A DNA stretch of 64,000 nt from an uncultured Corynebacterium sp. Its GTDB lineage: Bacteria > Actinomycetota > Actinomycetes > Mycobacteriales > Mycobacteriaceae. The stretch spans positions 1-64,000 of the forward strand of contig NZ_CAMQAZ010000011.1 in assembly GCF_946998835.1 (NCBI RefSeq), given 5' to 3'. Position 1 is the first letter of the stretch; each line of letters starts with the position of its first letter. Position numbers and translations under genes: made by a program. Below the pieces are notes generated by a model, which searched no databases, was not told the DNA's origin, and was given only the letters and a program-made list of their open reading frames with translations. This document shows positions 18,085 to 25,561 of this stretch, piece by piece.

Positions 18085-18414
18085 ATGACTATATACACCG
18101 CAAGGGTAAAGCGCTCCGGCGACTGGTGGGCCGTCACCGTGCCCCAGGTGCCGGGACTCTTCACCCAGGGGCGCACCCTCGCTGAGATAAAAGATATGGT
18201 GCGCCGGCCGCTAGAGCTATACCCGGAGATAGAGCCAGACCCGGACACTGCGAGGGTAGTTATCCAGCTGGGCACTCCCGCGGGTGAAGAGGCAGCCGCA
18301 ACCGCAACTGCTCGTGCTGCTCGCAACCTTGTAGCTCAAGGGCTGACCTACCGCGACACGGCGGTACTGCTCGACATATCCCATCAGCGGGTCGCGCAGC
18401 TCGTCTCCGACTAG
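18085..18414 (+). CDS. HicB-like antitoxin with C-terminal helix-turn-helix (orphan)
   Basis: A 109-residue protein starting at ATG 18085. The N-terminal part (YTARVKRSGDWWAVTVPQ, then VPGLFTQGRTLAEI) has the HicB beta-sheet signature, in which a partially degraded RNase H-like fold binds the HicA toxin. The C-terminus (YRDTAVLLDISHQRVAQLV) looks like a DNA-binding helix-turn-helix for autoregulation. HicA toxins are proteins of about 60 residues usually adjacent to hicB; none is seen on either side. It is either an orphan antitoxin, a regulator, or paired with an unrecognised toxin. The longer frame starting at 18037 lacks support. Confidence 0.8.
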   Translation: MTIYTARVKRSGDWWAVTVPQVPGLFTQGRTLAEIKDMVRRPLELYPEIEPDPDTARVVIQLGTPAGEEAAATATARAARNLVAQGLTYRDTAVLLDISHQRVAQLVSD

Positions 18415-18618
18415 CTCGTCACCTATCCCACCACCCCGCCTGACGCGGCACTGCACCGGTTCATGCAGCAGTGTAATCGCGCCGGGCGTTTTCTACGTGT
18501 GACCTAGGAAAATGCCGCCCGCGACCGAAAATGTTTCCGGCGTTGTACCCTAGCCTCCGTCGCACACACGCGCTAGAATGGGGTCAAGTTTCCAGAGTTG
18601 ATTTAAGGAGTGTACCTA

Positions 18619-19029
18619 ATGTATACAAGCTTTTTCGAGCGCCAGCAGGAGGCCATGGCGCGTGTGGCCGAGTCGCAGGAGGTTTACGACCGTGCAGAGG
18701 CGGCGTACCAGGCGGCAGTCACCGAGCGCACGGATACCTACGACGCGGGAAAGACTGAGCGCGAGCAGCGCATGGCAGCCCTTGAGGAGGAGCAGGCGCG
18801 GCAGCGCGCCGCCCTTAATGCGGAGATGGATAATGACTACGCGGAGACGCTGGCGGAGGCCGACCGCGCAGTCAACGCCGCAGTGGAGACTGTCAATGCT
18901 GCACAGGACCCGTGGCGGGAGACCATCACCGCGGAGGTGGAATCTAAGACCGTCACGCGCCCGCAAATCGAGATGGCTGGCCTGACCTTGCCGCAGCGTC
19001 GCCACACGCACCGCAAGCAGGTCGCCTAG
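18619..19029 (+). CDS. Coiled-coil hypothetical protein of the island
   Basis: A 136-residue protein, start ATG 18619 with AAGGAG eight bases upstream; an ATG-like start three codons earlier is disfavoured by that spacing. Residues 1-110 are nearly all helix-forming (Ala, Glu, Arg, Gln) with heptad character, consistent with a long coiled coil; the C-terminus is basic (RRHTHRKQ). There is no signal peptide and no recognised domain. Similar coiled-coil proteins occur in phages and mobile elements, but I see no motif that fixes a role. A terminator follows directly, so it is a single-gene unit with its own strong ribosome site. Confidence 0.7.
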   Translation: MYTSFFERQQEAMARVAESQEVYDRAEAAYQAAVTERTDTYDAGKTEREQRMAALEEEQARQRAALNAEMDNDYAETLAEADRAVNAAVETVNAAQDPWRETITAEVESKTVTRPQIEMAGLTLPQRRHTHRKQVA

Positions 19030-19041
19030 CAACAAGCGACT

Positions 19042-19072
19042 AGCCCCCAGGTGATTTAACTGGGGACTTTTT
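19042..19072 (+). terminator. Terminator of the coiled-coil gene
   Basis: A six-bp core stem (CCCCAG with CTGGGG) extended by two outer pairs, ending in GGACTTTTTC, lies 13 bases after the stop codon at 19029. Confidence 0.7.
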
Positions 19073-19342
19073 CATGCGTCAAAACTCACCCGCTGCGAGG
19101 TGCTGTGGCGGGCTGCGGGGAGCAGGGAACGGGAGGCCTGTGGCAGGTCGCAGGTGGCAGGCAGACTGTTCCCTAGACCGGGCGCTAGACCACGGTCTAG
19201 ACCATGAAAAGTAAATTCTGTATGCGGGAAATGAGCATAGACCCGGAGCGTTAAAGCCCTAGACAGTCTGGGTTAAAGTCCTAGATACTTAGCGACAGAA
19301 AACCCGCCCAAGTCCGAGTTTTCCCAGGTTCGAGGCGGGTTT
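19073..19342. other. Intergenic region with a CTAGAC motif cluster and a long hairpin
   Basis: CTAGAC or its complement occurs at about 19172, 19185, 19196 and 19259, with a CTAGAT at 19271 and further copies near 19379 and 19509. TTAAAG(C/T)CCTAGA occurs twice in a row near 19251-19275. A hairpin with an 11-bp stem (19298-19308 with 19334-19344) begins in this region and may terminate transcription from either side. Such motif clustering can mark an operator array or a replication or partition site of a mobile element; which of these it is cannot be told. Confidence 0.5.
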
Positions 19343-19471
19343 TCAGGGTCTACGCCCGAGGTATGAGGGGTCTTGCGGTCTAGAGCCAGGTACAACGGCC
19401 AGTCGCGCGGACATTACTACCGTCGAGGTGCCCATCAAGCGGGCCACGTCCGCCACGGCTAGGTCGCTCAT
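19343..19471 (-). CDS. Possible small HTH-like ORF or gene fragment
   Basis: A 42-codon frame from ATG 19471 with MSDLAVADVARLMGTSTVVM resembling the DNA-binding helices of a small regulator, then a low-information tail. It lies just downstream of the 159-residue gene in a different frame and may be its former extension or a separate fragment. No good ribosome site is seen. Low confidence. Confidence 0.25.
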   Translation of the reverse strand: MSDLAVADVARLMGTSTVVMSARLAVVPGSRPQDPSYLGRRP

Positions 19472-19509
19472 GCAACACGCCCCCAGCCCCTTGGTGATAC
19501 TCAGCCGGT

Positions 19510-19989
19510 CTAGCTCTCCGTCAGCTTCTCGCAGGCGAGCCAGGCGGCCACATCTCCCGCGTCAAAATGAGCCTTGTCCTGGCTGCTCTGTATGCCCGCC
19601 TTGCGATATTCCCACGTAAAGCGCAGCTGCCTCAGCGAGTCCCGCATGAGCCGCGTCGCCGCCTCCGTAGGGGCGGGCGGGGCAGTCACCGGCAGCGTTT
19701 TCAAGCCAGGCGCGCGACTAGTTAGGAACTGTAACAATCGGTTTTGTGAGACCCCGGCGAGTGTGGCCACCGCCCGGCGGGGCACCCCGAAATCGAGCAG
19801 CGCGCCTACCGCGTCACGGTGCCACTGCATGGTGCCCAGCTGCCCCGCGTGCTCCATGTCGCGGAGCAGTGCGGGGGCTGCGGCCCACATCTCGGAGCCG
19901 TCGATAGCATTCGCTGCGGCCTGTAGACGCTGCTCTAGCTCCGCGCGTGCGCGGCCTGCTGCACTGTAAATTTTCTGCACGTCTTTCAT
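19510..19989 (-). CDS. Hypothetical protein with a helix-turn-helix-like segment
   Basis: A 159-residue protein starting at ATG 19989. Residues 1-45 are helical and charged. Residues about 60-92 (DAVGALLDFGVPRRAVATL, then AGVSQNRLLQFL) look like a helix-turn-helix in which AGVSQNRL is the recognition part, similar to the final helix of the nearby HicB-like protein (DISHQRVAQL). The C-terminal part is helical with no known signature. A DNA-binding regulator of the element is the simplest reading. The promoter side faces the second integrase remnant. Confidence 0.65.
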   Translation of the reverse strand: MKDVQKIYSAAGRARAELEQRLQAAANAIDGSEMWAAAPALLRDMEHAGQLGTMQWHRDAVGALLDFGVPRRAVATLAGVSQNRLLQFLTSRAPGLKTLPVTAPPAPTEAATRLMRDSLRQLRFTWEYRKAGIQSSQDKAHFDAGDVAAWLACEKLTES

Positions 19990-20041
19990 GGTCTACCCCT
20001 AGTGATAGGTGGCGTGTTCGTGTACCAGACAATCGAGCTGA

Positions 20042-20296
20042 CCGGCGGTAGACGATACTTTTCCCAAGGGGCTGGTTCGCCATGACCTCCGTCACACTGC
20101 CGCGTCGCTTCTTATCTCGGCGGGTGCCAATGTGTTGCAGGTGCAGCGGCAGCTTGGTCACGCTAAGCCGTCGATTACGCTCGACACCTACTCCCACCTA
20201 TTTGACTCGGGACTCGGCGAAGTGGGGGCGAAAATGGGCGAAATTTTAGGCTCTGGTTGCAGTGAGGTTGTAGTGGAAGCCCCCGCGGGAAAGTAA
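20042..20296 (+). pseudogene. Second tyrosine integrase remnant (C-terminal end only)
   Basis: An open frame with a stop just before it (TGA 20039-20041) encodes DDTFPKGLVRHDLRHTAAS, LGHAKPSITL and DTYSHLFDS, then a short tail to TAA at 20294-20296. These are the catalytic RHxR, LGH and Tyr segments of an actinobacterial integrase; only about the last 84 residues remain. It differs from the remnant at 16.3-16.8 kb at many positions, so these are two separate integrases, not one split gene. It ends 38 bases from the 3' end of tRNA-Leu, the usual place of an integrase beside its attachment site. Confidence 0.88.
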
Positions 20297-20302
20297 AATA
20301 CC

Positions 20303-20321
20303 CGTGACCTGCATAGTCACG
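20303..20321 (-). terminator. Possible weak terminator after tRNA-Leu
   Basis: A six-bp stem (CGTGAC with GTCACG) followed on the minus strand by GGTATTTTAC lies 13 bases beyond the tRNA 3' end. The stem is short, so this is tentative. Confidence 0.4.
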
Positions 20322-20334
20322 AGGTGTTTATGTG

Positions 20335-20416
<82 letters not shown>

Positions 20417-20631
20417 CTGTCTTCAAAATCCGTGACCGTTCCGTGCGGTCCCAGCAGGCACCAGCTACCGCTTAGCCGCCTACCGAGGCAACGAACCATC
20501 ACAGCTCTTTTGGACTGTACACACTTTAACGGGTTCGCCGCAGATTTCCTAATGTCCTATCTAATGTCTCCTAACCTCTCATCAGGCAAGCGCGCTAGCT
20601 TGGCAGGTCACACACTAGCTATGGTGGTTGT

Positions 20632-21027
20632 GTGTCCACTTCACAGCATCCCAACACCACTGACAGGCCAGCAAAGATTCCCACTCGCACTCGAGTGGTG
20701 CAACTGATCTTCTTAGTCCTTGCTGTCGGCGCTACTCTTGCGCTCGCCTACTGGCAGCTCAGCAGGTGGAACACAACCAGCTCATTCCAGAATCTGGGCT
20801 ACGCACTGCAGTGGCCCGCTTTCGGTCTGTTCTTTATTTGGGCCTATCGCAAGTACATGGAGTACGAACGAGAGCGCCTGAGCGGCAATACTGAGGCCGC
20901 ATCCGAGTCCAAGGACAGTGTCATGACGGAAATCCCCGACGAGTTCCTGCCCACCAACCCAGATGGCACACGCAAGGTACCGCGCGTGGATGAGACACAA
21001 TCGACTGACTCTAGTACCAACGCTTAG
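20632..21027 (+). CDS. Conserved membrane protein (LprD/Rv1343c position)
   Basis: A 131-residue protein starting at GTG 20632. Residues about 23-44 and 57-74 form two transmembrane segments (LIFLVLAVGATLALAYW and ALQWPAFGLFFIWAY); the C-terminal 55 residues are hydrophilic, acidic and Pro/Asp-rich (DEFLPTNPDGTRKVPRVDE) and likely cytoplasmic. It is followed 33 bp later by the DUF3817 gene, the arrangement found at Rv1343c-Rv1342c beside rphA in M. tuberculosis. Function unknown; a small envelope protein is the safest description. Confidence 0.82.
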   Translation: MSTSQHPNTTDRPAKIPTRTRVVQLIFLVLAVGATLALAYWQLSRWNTTSSFQNLGYALQWPAFGLFFIWAYRKYMEYERERLSGNTEAASESKDSVMTEIPDEFLPTNPDGTRKVPRVDETQSTDSSTNA

Positions 21028-21060
21028 GCGACAACTGCTTACTCGAGAAAAGGACTTTTA

Positions 21061-21414
21061 GTGACCAACATCAACCCCGATCGTCAGGAGCGCGTGAAGA
21101 AGGCACTGACGTATTTCTCCATCACTGCTTACTTCACCGGTGTAATGCTGCTCCTGCTGTGCGCCGAGATGATCTACAAGTACCTCATCCTCGACAACTC
21201 CGCCGACGCGCCGCGGTGGTTCTTCTACACTGCCCAGATTCACGGCTTCGGCTACATGGCATTTCTGATTGCCACCGTAAACCTGGGCACCAAGGCCCGC
21301 TGGGAGCCGGCTAAGTGGATTATCACCGCTCTCGGCGGCGTTGTCCCGTTCCTCTCGTTCTACGTTGAGAAGAAGCGCCGTGAGGAAGTCGAGACCGCTT
21401 TCCAGCTGAAGTAG
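21061..21414 (+). CDS. DUF3817 integral membrane protein
   Basis: A 117-residue protein starting at GTG 21061 with AAGGA eight bases upstream. Three transmembrane segments lie near residues 17-38, 58-77 and 86-106, with the family signature HGFGYMAFL in the second and a very charged KKRREEVE near the C-terminus. Orthologous to Rv1342c by family and by position next to rph/rdgB. Its role is unknown. The stop lies six bases from the stop of the convergent rdgB gene. Confidence 0.88.
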   Translation: MTNINPDRQERVKKALTYFSITAYFTGVMLLLLCAEMIYKYLILDNSADAPRWFFYTAQIHGFGYMAFLIATVNLGTKARWEPAKWIITALGGVVPFLSFYVEKKRREEVETAFQLK

Positions 21415-21420
21415 CGGTTG

Positions 21421-22116
21421 CTACCCCTCAGCCTCAGCCAGAATTTTCAGCGCCGGAGTCAAGGCACGCAGTGCACGCCCCCTGTGGCTAAATGCGTCCT
21501 TGTCTTCGGCGCTCATTTGTGCCGCAGACAAGGTGCCCTCAGCATCGTTGCCCTCTCCAATTGCAGGTGAGAACACCGGGTCGTAGCCGAACCCGTTATC
21601 CCCAACCGGCTCACGCAGAATGGAGCCCGGCCAGCGCCCCTCTACAACCAGCAGAAGGTTACCGGCTTCATCGAGGACGGCGGGGAAACCGCCGTCGGCA
21701 AGCGCGGACGGTACCTCGCCAACACCGGGGACGACTAGCGCGCAGGCGGTGCGGAAGGACGCTGTCCGACGCTTATCCGGGCAGTCACCCATCTGCGCGA
21801 GCAGCAGCTCGTAGTTAGCGACATCATCGCCGTGGGTGCCGGACCAGCGTGCGGAGAGCACACCCGGCATACCGTTTAGCTCGTCGACGCTCAGCCCTGA
21901 ATCATCGGCCAAGCAGGCGTATCCGGTGTGAGTCGCGCCATCGAAAGCCTTGATATAGGCATTGTCCGCAAAAGTGCGACCGGTTTCGGGGCGCTCTGGG
22001 TACTCCGGGACGTCGCTAAGCGAAAGAAGCTCCACCGAATCGATCCCCGCCGCGCGCAGAATGCGGTCGAGTTCGACTAGTTTCTTGGAGTTTCGGGTAG
22101 CGACGAGGAGTTTCAC
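21421..22116 (-). CDS. rdgB: XTP/dITP diphosphatase (non-canonical purine NTP pyrophosphatase)
   Basis: A 231-residue HAM1/RdgB enzyme that hydrolyses dITP, ITP and XTP to monophosphates and keeps deaminated purines out of DNA. The N-terminal VATRNSKKLVELDRIL is the substrate-binding start; ADDSGLSVDELNG carries the metal-binding acidic residues; VGDNGFGYDPVF and SHRGRALRAL are the later signatures. It is about 25 residues longer than the E. coli enzyme because of an insert before VVEGRWPGSI. Its ATG overlaps the stop of rph by four bases, so they are translationally coupled. Confidence 0.96.
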   Translation of the reverse strand: MKLLVATRNSKKLVELDRILRAAGIDSVELLSLSDVPEYPERPETGRTFADNAYIKAFDGATHTGYACLADDSGLSVDELNGMPGVLSARWSGTHGDDVANYELLLAQMGDCPDKRRTASFRTACALVVPGVGEVPSALADGGFPAVLDEAGNLLLVVEGRWPGSILREPVGDNGFGYDPVFSPAIGEGNDAEGTLSAAQMSAEDKDAFSHRGRALRALTPALKILAEAEG

Positions 22117-22874
22117 GGCAGCTCACCTGGGTACGGTGCGCGCAGAACTTCCTGCTGCAGGGCGACGAGCTCGCGCAGACCCTTTTCAGCCGAGTCGAGC
22201 ATGTCGTTCAGCTGATCGCGGTCGAAGGTGCCTTCCTCGCCAGTGCCCTGGATTTCGACGAACTTACCCTCAGCGGTCATCACCACGTTGAGGTCGACCT
22301 CAGCGCGGGAGTCCTCCTCGTAAGGCAGGTCCAAGCAGACGCGGCCGTCGATAATGCCGACCGAAACAGCTGCAACCGGCGCCTTCAGCGGTGTGCCCGG
22401 AACAGCGCCCGCTGCGTGCAGGTAAGTCAGGGCATCGGCCAGCGCGACATAGGCACCCGTGATGGAAGCGGTACGGGTACCGCCATCTGCCTGCAGAACA
22501 TCACAGTCAATGTTGATGGTGTTCTCGCCGAGCTCCTTCAGATCGATAGCTGCGCGCAGGGAACGGCCAATCAGGCGGGAAATCTCGTGCGTACGACCCT
22601 TGACCTTGCCGCGCATCGACTCACGCGGCATGCGCTCGTGAGTAGAGGCCGGCAGCATGGAGTACTCAGCGGTCAGCCAGCCCTCACCGGAGTCACGCTT
22701 GAATCGCGGTACGGACTGCTCCACGGAAGCGGTGCACATCACGCGCGTGTTGCCGAAGGTCACCAGCACAGAACCGGCCGGATTGTCGGTGAAGCCACGA
22801 GTGATGGTCACCTTGCGCATTTCATCTACCGCGCGTCCATCGGCACGGCGAAAATCGGAATTAGCTGTAGTCAT
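22113..22874 (-). CDS. rph: Ribonuclease PH
   Basis: A phosphorolytic 3'-5' exoribonuclease that trims tRNA 3' ends. ATG 22874 (MTTANSDFRRADGRA) is preferred to an upstream start because RNase PH begins with the RxDGR element and has about 250 residues; here 253. Motifs SVLVTFGNTRVMCTASVE, the RLIGRSLRAAIDL segment and the INIDCDVLQADGGTRTASI active-site region are intact. The gene is the third of the compact operon murI - MBL hydrolase - rph - rdgB, an order shared with mycobacteria. Confidence 0.96.
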   Translation of the reverse strand: MTTANSDFRRADGRAVDEMRKVTITRGFTDNPAGSVLVTFGNTRVMCTASVEQSVPRFKRDSGEGWLTAEYSMLPASTHERMPRESMRGKVKGRTHEISRLIGRSLRAAIDLKELGENTINIDCDVLQADGGTRTASITGAYVALADALTYLHAAGAVPGTPLKAPVAAVSVGIIDGRVCLDLPYEEDSRAEVDLNVVMTAEGKFVEIQGTGEEGTFDRDQLNDMLDSAEKGLRELVALQQEVLRAPYPGELP

Positions 22875-22942
22875 GCCCACTACCCTACCGCTCGGCGCGA
22901 ATCTGTTGCGACAGCCCAGCGGCAACCCGACGATTGCTGGAG

Positions 22943-23725
22943 CTAGGCGCCCAGCTCCATGCCCAAGTAGGCCAATTCAATATCCCCAGCAAAGGTGCTC
23001 TTCGCGGCGCGCAGGGCCTCCTGCCCATCTGCGTACGGCGGAATGTGAGTCAAAACCAGCTTCTTAACCCCGGCTAGCGTCGCAGCCCGTCCGGCTTCGA
23101 AGCCCGACAGATGCATATTTGGGGGATTCCCCTCGTCGTTGCTGCACCACGTGGCCTCGCAGATGAAGATATCCGCATCCCGCGCCAGCTCCACCAACTC
23201 ATCAGTCCATGCGGTATCGCCCGAGTACGCAATGGTCAGACCGTCCGCTTCAATGCGATATCCAACAGCTGGCACCGGGTGGATCATGGTGTACGGCGTG
23301 ACGACGGCACCTCCGTCCGCTTCAGCCCCTCCAACCAGCAGTGGCTCGCCAGGATTGGTGACCACCTGATTAAAGGTGTCTTCCAAGTTCGCATCCTCTT
23401 CACTGCCCAGCGCTTCACACATGACCGCAATGCGGCGGTGAATATCCCCTGGGCCGACAAGCAGATTTCGGCAGCGCGCCGGGGCCGTCGGGTGGAAGCG
23501 GCGCCAGACAAGCAGCCCGGGGATGTCTGCCGTGTGGTCTGGGTGTACATGGGTCAGAAGTAAATCGCAGGCCGCGGGATCAGCGATTTTCTGCAATTCA
23601 GCGAGGACGCCAGGACCCAAATCAATGACAAAGGTTCGACCGTTATCCAGCTCAATGAAGTAGCCAGATGCTGGCGCCGATGGGCCACCCATGCTGCCCG
23701 TACATCCCAGAACCTTCAATCGCAT
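22943..23725 (-). CDS. Metallo-beta-lactamase-fold hydrolase, Rv1339-like
   Basis: A 260-residue member of the MBL-fold group. LLLTHVHPDHTADIPGLL holds the HxHxDH metal site; further histidines and aspartates appear in YSGDTAWTDE and in LVLTHIPPY. The same gene lies beside rph and murI in M. tuberculosis, where Rv1339 has been reported as an atypical cyclic-nucleotide phosphodiesterase; by orthology this is a possible activity, not shown by the sequence. No signal peptide, so cytoplasmic. It sits 68 bp after rph start and 73 bp before murI stop on the same strand. Confidence 0.9.
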   Translation of the reverse strand: MRLKVLGCTGSMGGPSAPASGYFIELDNGRTFVIDLGPGVLAELQKIADPAACDLLLTHVHPDHTADIPGLLVWRRFHPTAPARCRNLLVGPGDIHRRIAVMCEALGSEEDANLEDTFNQVVTNPGEPLLVGGAEADGGAVVTPYTMIHPVPAVGYRIEADGLTIAYSGDTAWTDELVELARDADIFICEATWCSNDEGNPPNMHLSGFEAGRAATLAGVKKLVLTHIPPYADGQEALRAAKSTFAGDIELAYLGMELGA

Positions 23726-23798
23726 ACTTCAAGCTTGCCATGTAATTGGCCGAAGCAGCGCAAAAAACCAGTGGAGTGTCCGGGTTTAATAAGAAAGG

Positions 23799-24665
23799 TC
23801 ACATTTGTGAATGCATAGTGACCTGGCTTATACCCGGGCCGAGGAAGCGCTTGGCCAGTGATGCAAAAACTTGCGGATCGCCAGTGGATTCAAAAGTGCG
23901 CATCGGGTTCGGATTGCTCTCCGGGTCTGCGAGCATGTCCGTCTCTGTGAGGATGCGCAGTACGTCCTTGGAAGTTTCCTCCGCCGAGGACACCAGGGCG
24001 ACATCTTCGCCCATCGCCAGCTGAATAACACCGGACAGCAGTGGATAGTGCGTGCAGCCCAGCACGAGCGTGTCTACGCCGTCGGACTGCAGTGGTGCGA
24101 GGTAGCCCTCCGCAAGCCCCAGAATCTGGCGTCCCGAGGTGATGCCACGCTCCACAAAGTCCACGAACCGCGGGCAATCAACGGCGGAAACGTCCACACC
24201 GGGCACTGCATCAAAGAGGTCTTGGTAAGCACGGGAGCGAATCGTGGCGGCAGTACCGATGACACCGACTTTTCCATTCCTGGTGGTCGAGACCGCACGC
24301 CGCACGGCAGGCAGGATAACTTCGACAACCGGAACTGGGTAGCGTTCGCGGGCATCGCGCAAAAAAGCAGCCGAAGCGGTATTGCAGGCAATGACAATCA
24401 TCTTGCAGCCGCGGGCAACCAATTCATCGGCAATCGCTTCAGCGTGCTGACGTACCTCGGCAATCCGCAGCGGGCCATAGGGACCATTGGCCGTATCGCC
24501 GATATACATAATCGACTCGTGCGGCAGCTGATCCATGATGGCACGTGCCACTGTCAGGCCGCCCACACCCGAGTCGAAGATGCCAATCGGCGCAGTCCTG
24601 TCGGGGAAGCCGTTATCCTGTGCCGCCAACTGATTGACCGCCTGAGTTTCCGCTCCTGCTCCCAC
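23799..24665 (-). CDS. murI: Glutamate racemase
   Basis: A 288-residue enzyme that makes D-glutamate for peptidoglycan. The two catalytic cysteines are in VIACNTASAAFL and VLGCTHYPLL; the N-terminal PIGIFDSGVGGLTVAR and YIGDTANGPYG are family signatures. The GTG start at 24665 has GAGGAG eleven bases upstream; about 20 residues precede the conserved core, slightly longer than usual, so a later start is possible but less supported. First gene of the minus-strand operon murI-MBL-rph-rdgB. Confidence 0.96.
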   Translation of the reverse strand: MGAGAETQAVNQLAAQDNGFPDRTAPIGIFDSGVGGLTVARAIMDQLPHESIMYIGDTANGPYGPLRIAEVRQHAEAIADELVARGCKMIVIACNTASAAFLRDARERYPVPVVEVILPAVRRAVSTTRNGKVGVIGTAATIRSRAYQDLFDAVPGVDVSAVDCPRFVDFVERGITSGRQILGLAEGYLAPLQSDGVDTLVLGCTHYPLLSGVIQLAMGEDVALVSSAEETSKDVLRILTETDMLADPESNPNPMRTFESTGDPQVFASLAKRFLGPGISQVTMHSQM

Positions 24666-24870
24666 CGCTATCTGGACTCCTCATATCGTTTGAAGGACTG
24701 GTTTTAACGAGTGCCGATGATTACCGAGTGCCTCTGTGATGTTTAAGTGTCAATCTTTCGGCGCACACCGAAACTCCCATTCTAGGCAGATTCTAAGCCG
24801 ACCCTACTTAAGGGCCGAGTAGCTGATGCCGCAGAGTATTCGCGCTGCAGACTCCTAGCTACGCAGACCT

Positions 24871-25545
24871 CTAGCTACGTGTGCGACCACGCTTAAACAT
24901 CATCGCAGCCCAGATACCCGCAAGCCCACCGAAGAGGTGCATCTGCCAACTGACAGCCATCTGTGTCGGCAGCACTCCCCAGATTAGACCCGAGTACATG
25001 GAGGCCAGAATCACGCCCAAAATGATCTGCATCACGCGACGATTAACAAAACCGCGGACCACCAAGAACGCGAGCCAACCGTAGATAAGACCGGACGCAC
25101 CAATGTGGACCGTATTCGCACCGCCGACCAACCACGTCAGACCGCCACCAACTACCGTAATGAGAAGTGTGACCTGCCAAAATAACCGCTTCGACGACAT
25201 TGCAATCAGACCGGCAAATAACGCCCCCGGCAGAGAGTTCGCCATAATATGCCCGTAATCTGCGTGCAGTAGCGGTGCGGCAAAGATTCCCCACACTGTC
25301 GAGGTTTCGCGTGGGCGCACACCGAAGTTATTCAGCGCACCGCCGAAGACGAATTCATTGACGAGAAAGACCGTCCAGATAACTACCAAGTACCCAATAG
25401 CCGTACTGATGGCCGCCCCGAGCCCGCCATCGCGATCTTGCGGAATAAGCTGATTATTTCGACGCTGCTGCACCGGACCGCCAGTCGGATACTGCGCATA
25501 GTTCTGGTAATTCTGCTGTCGTGCCGAGCCCCATTGCGGATTCAT
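24871..25545 (-). CDS. Rhomboid-family intramembrane serine protease
   Basis: A 224-residue integral membrane protein with ATG 25545, chosen because GAGGGA lies nine bases upstream; a longer frame begins within the upstream gene. After a Gln/Tyr/Asn-rich cytoplasmic N-terminus (about 45 residues), six transmembrane segments follow. The catalytic Ser is in HIGASGLIYG and the catalytic His in QMHLFGGLAG. Rhomboids cleave transmembrane substrates inside the membrane. Also near murI in other actinobacteria. The stop of the P1 peptidase gene lies 16 bases upstream, so the two are probably co-transcribed. Confidence 0.92.
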   Translation of the reverse strand: MNPQWGSARQQNYQNYAQYPTGGPVQQRRNNQLIPQDRDGGLGAAISTAIGYLVVIWTVFLVNEFVFGGALNNFGVRPRETSTVWGIFAAPLLHADYGHIMANSLPGALFAGLIAMSSKRLFWQVTLLITVVGGGLTWLVGGANTVHIGASGLIYGWLAFLVVRGFVNRRVMQIILGVILASMYSGLIWGVLPTQMAVSWQMHLFGGLAGIWAAMMFKRGRTRS

Positions 25546-25561
25546 TGGCGAACGTCCCTCA

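Noticed and set aside
24666..24870. A gene between the rhomboid and murI genes
   Set aside because: No frame longer than 30 codons with a ribosome site was seen; it is treated as the promoter region of the murI operon.
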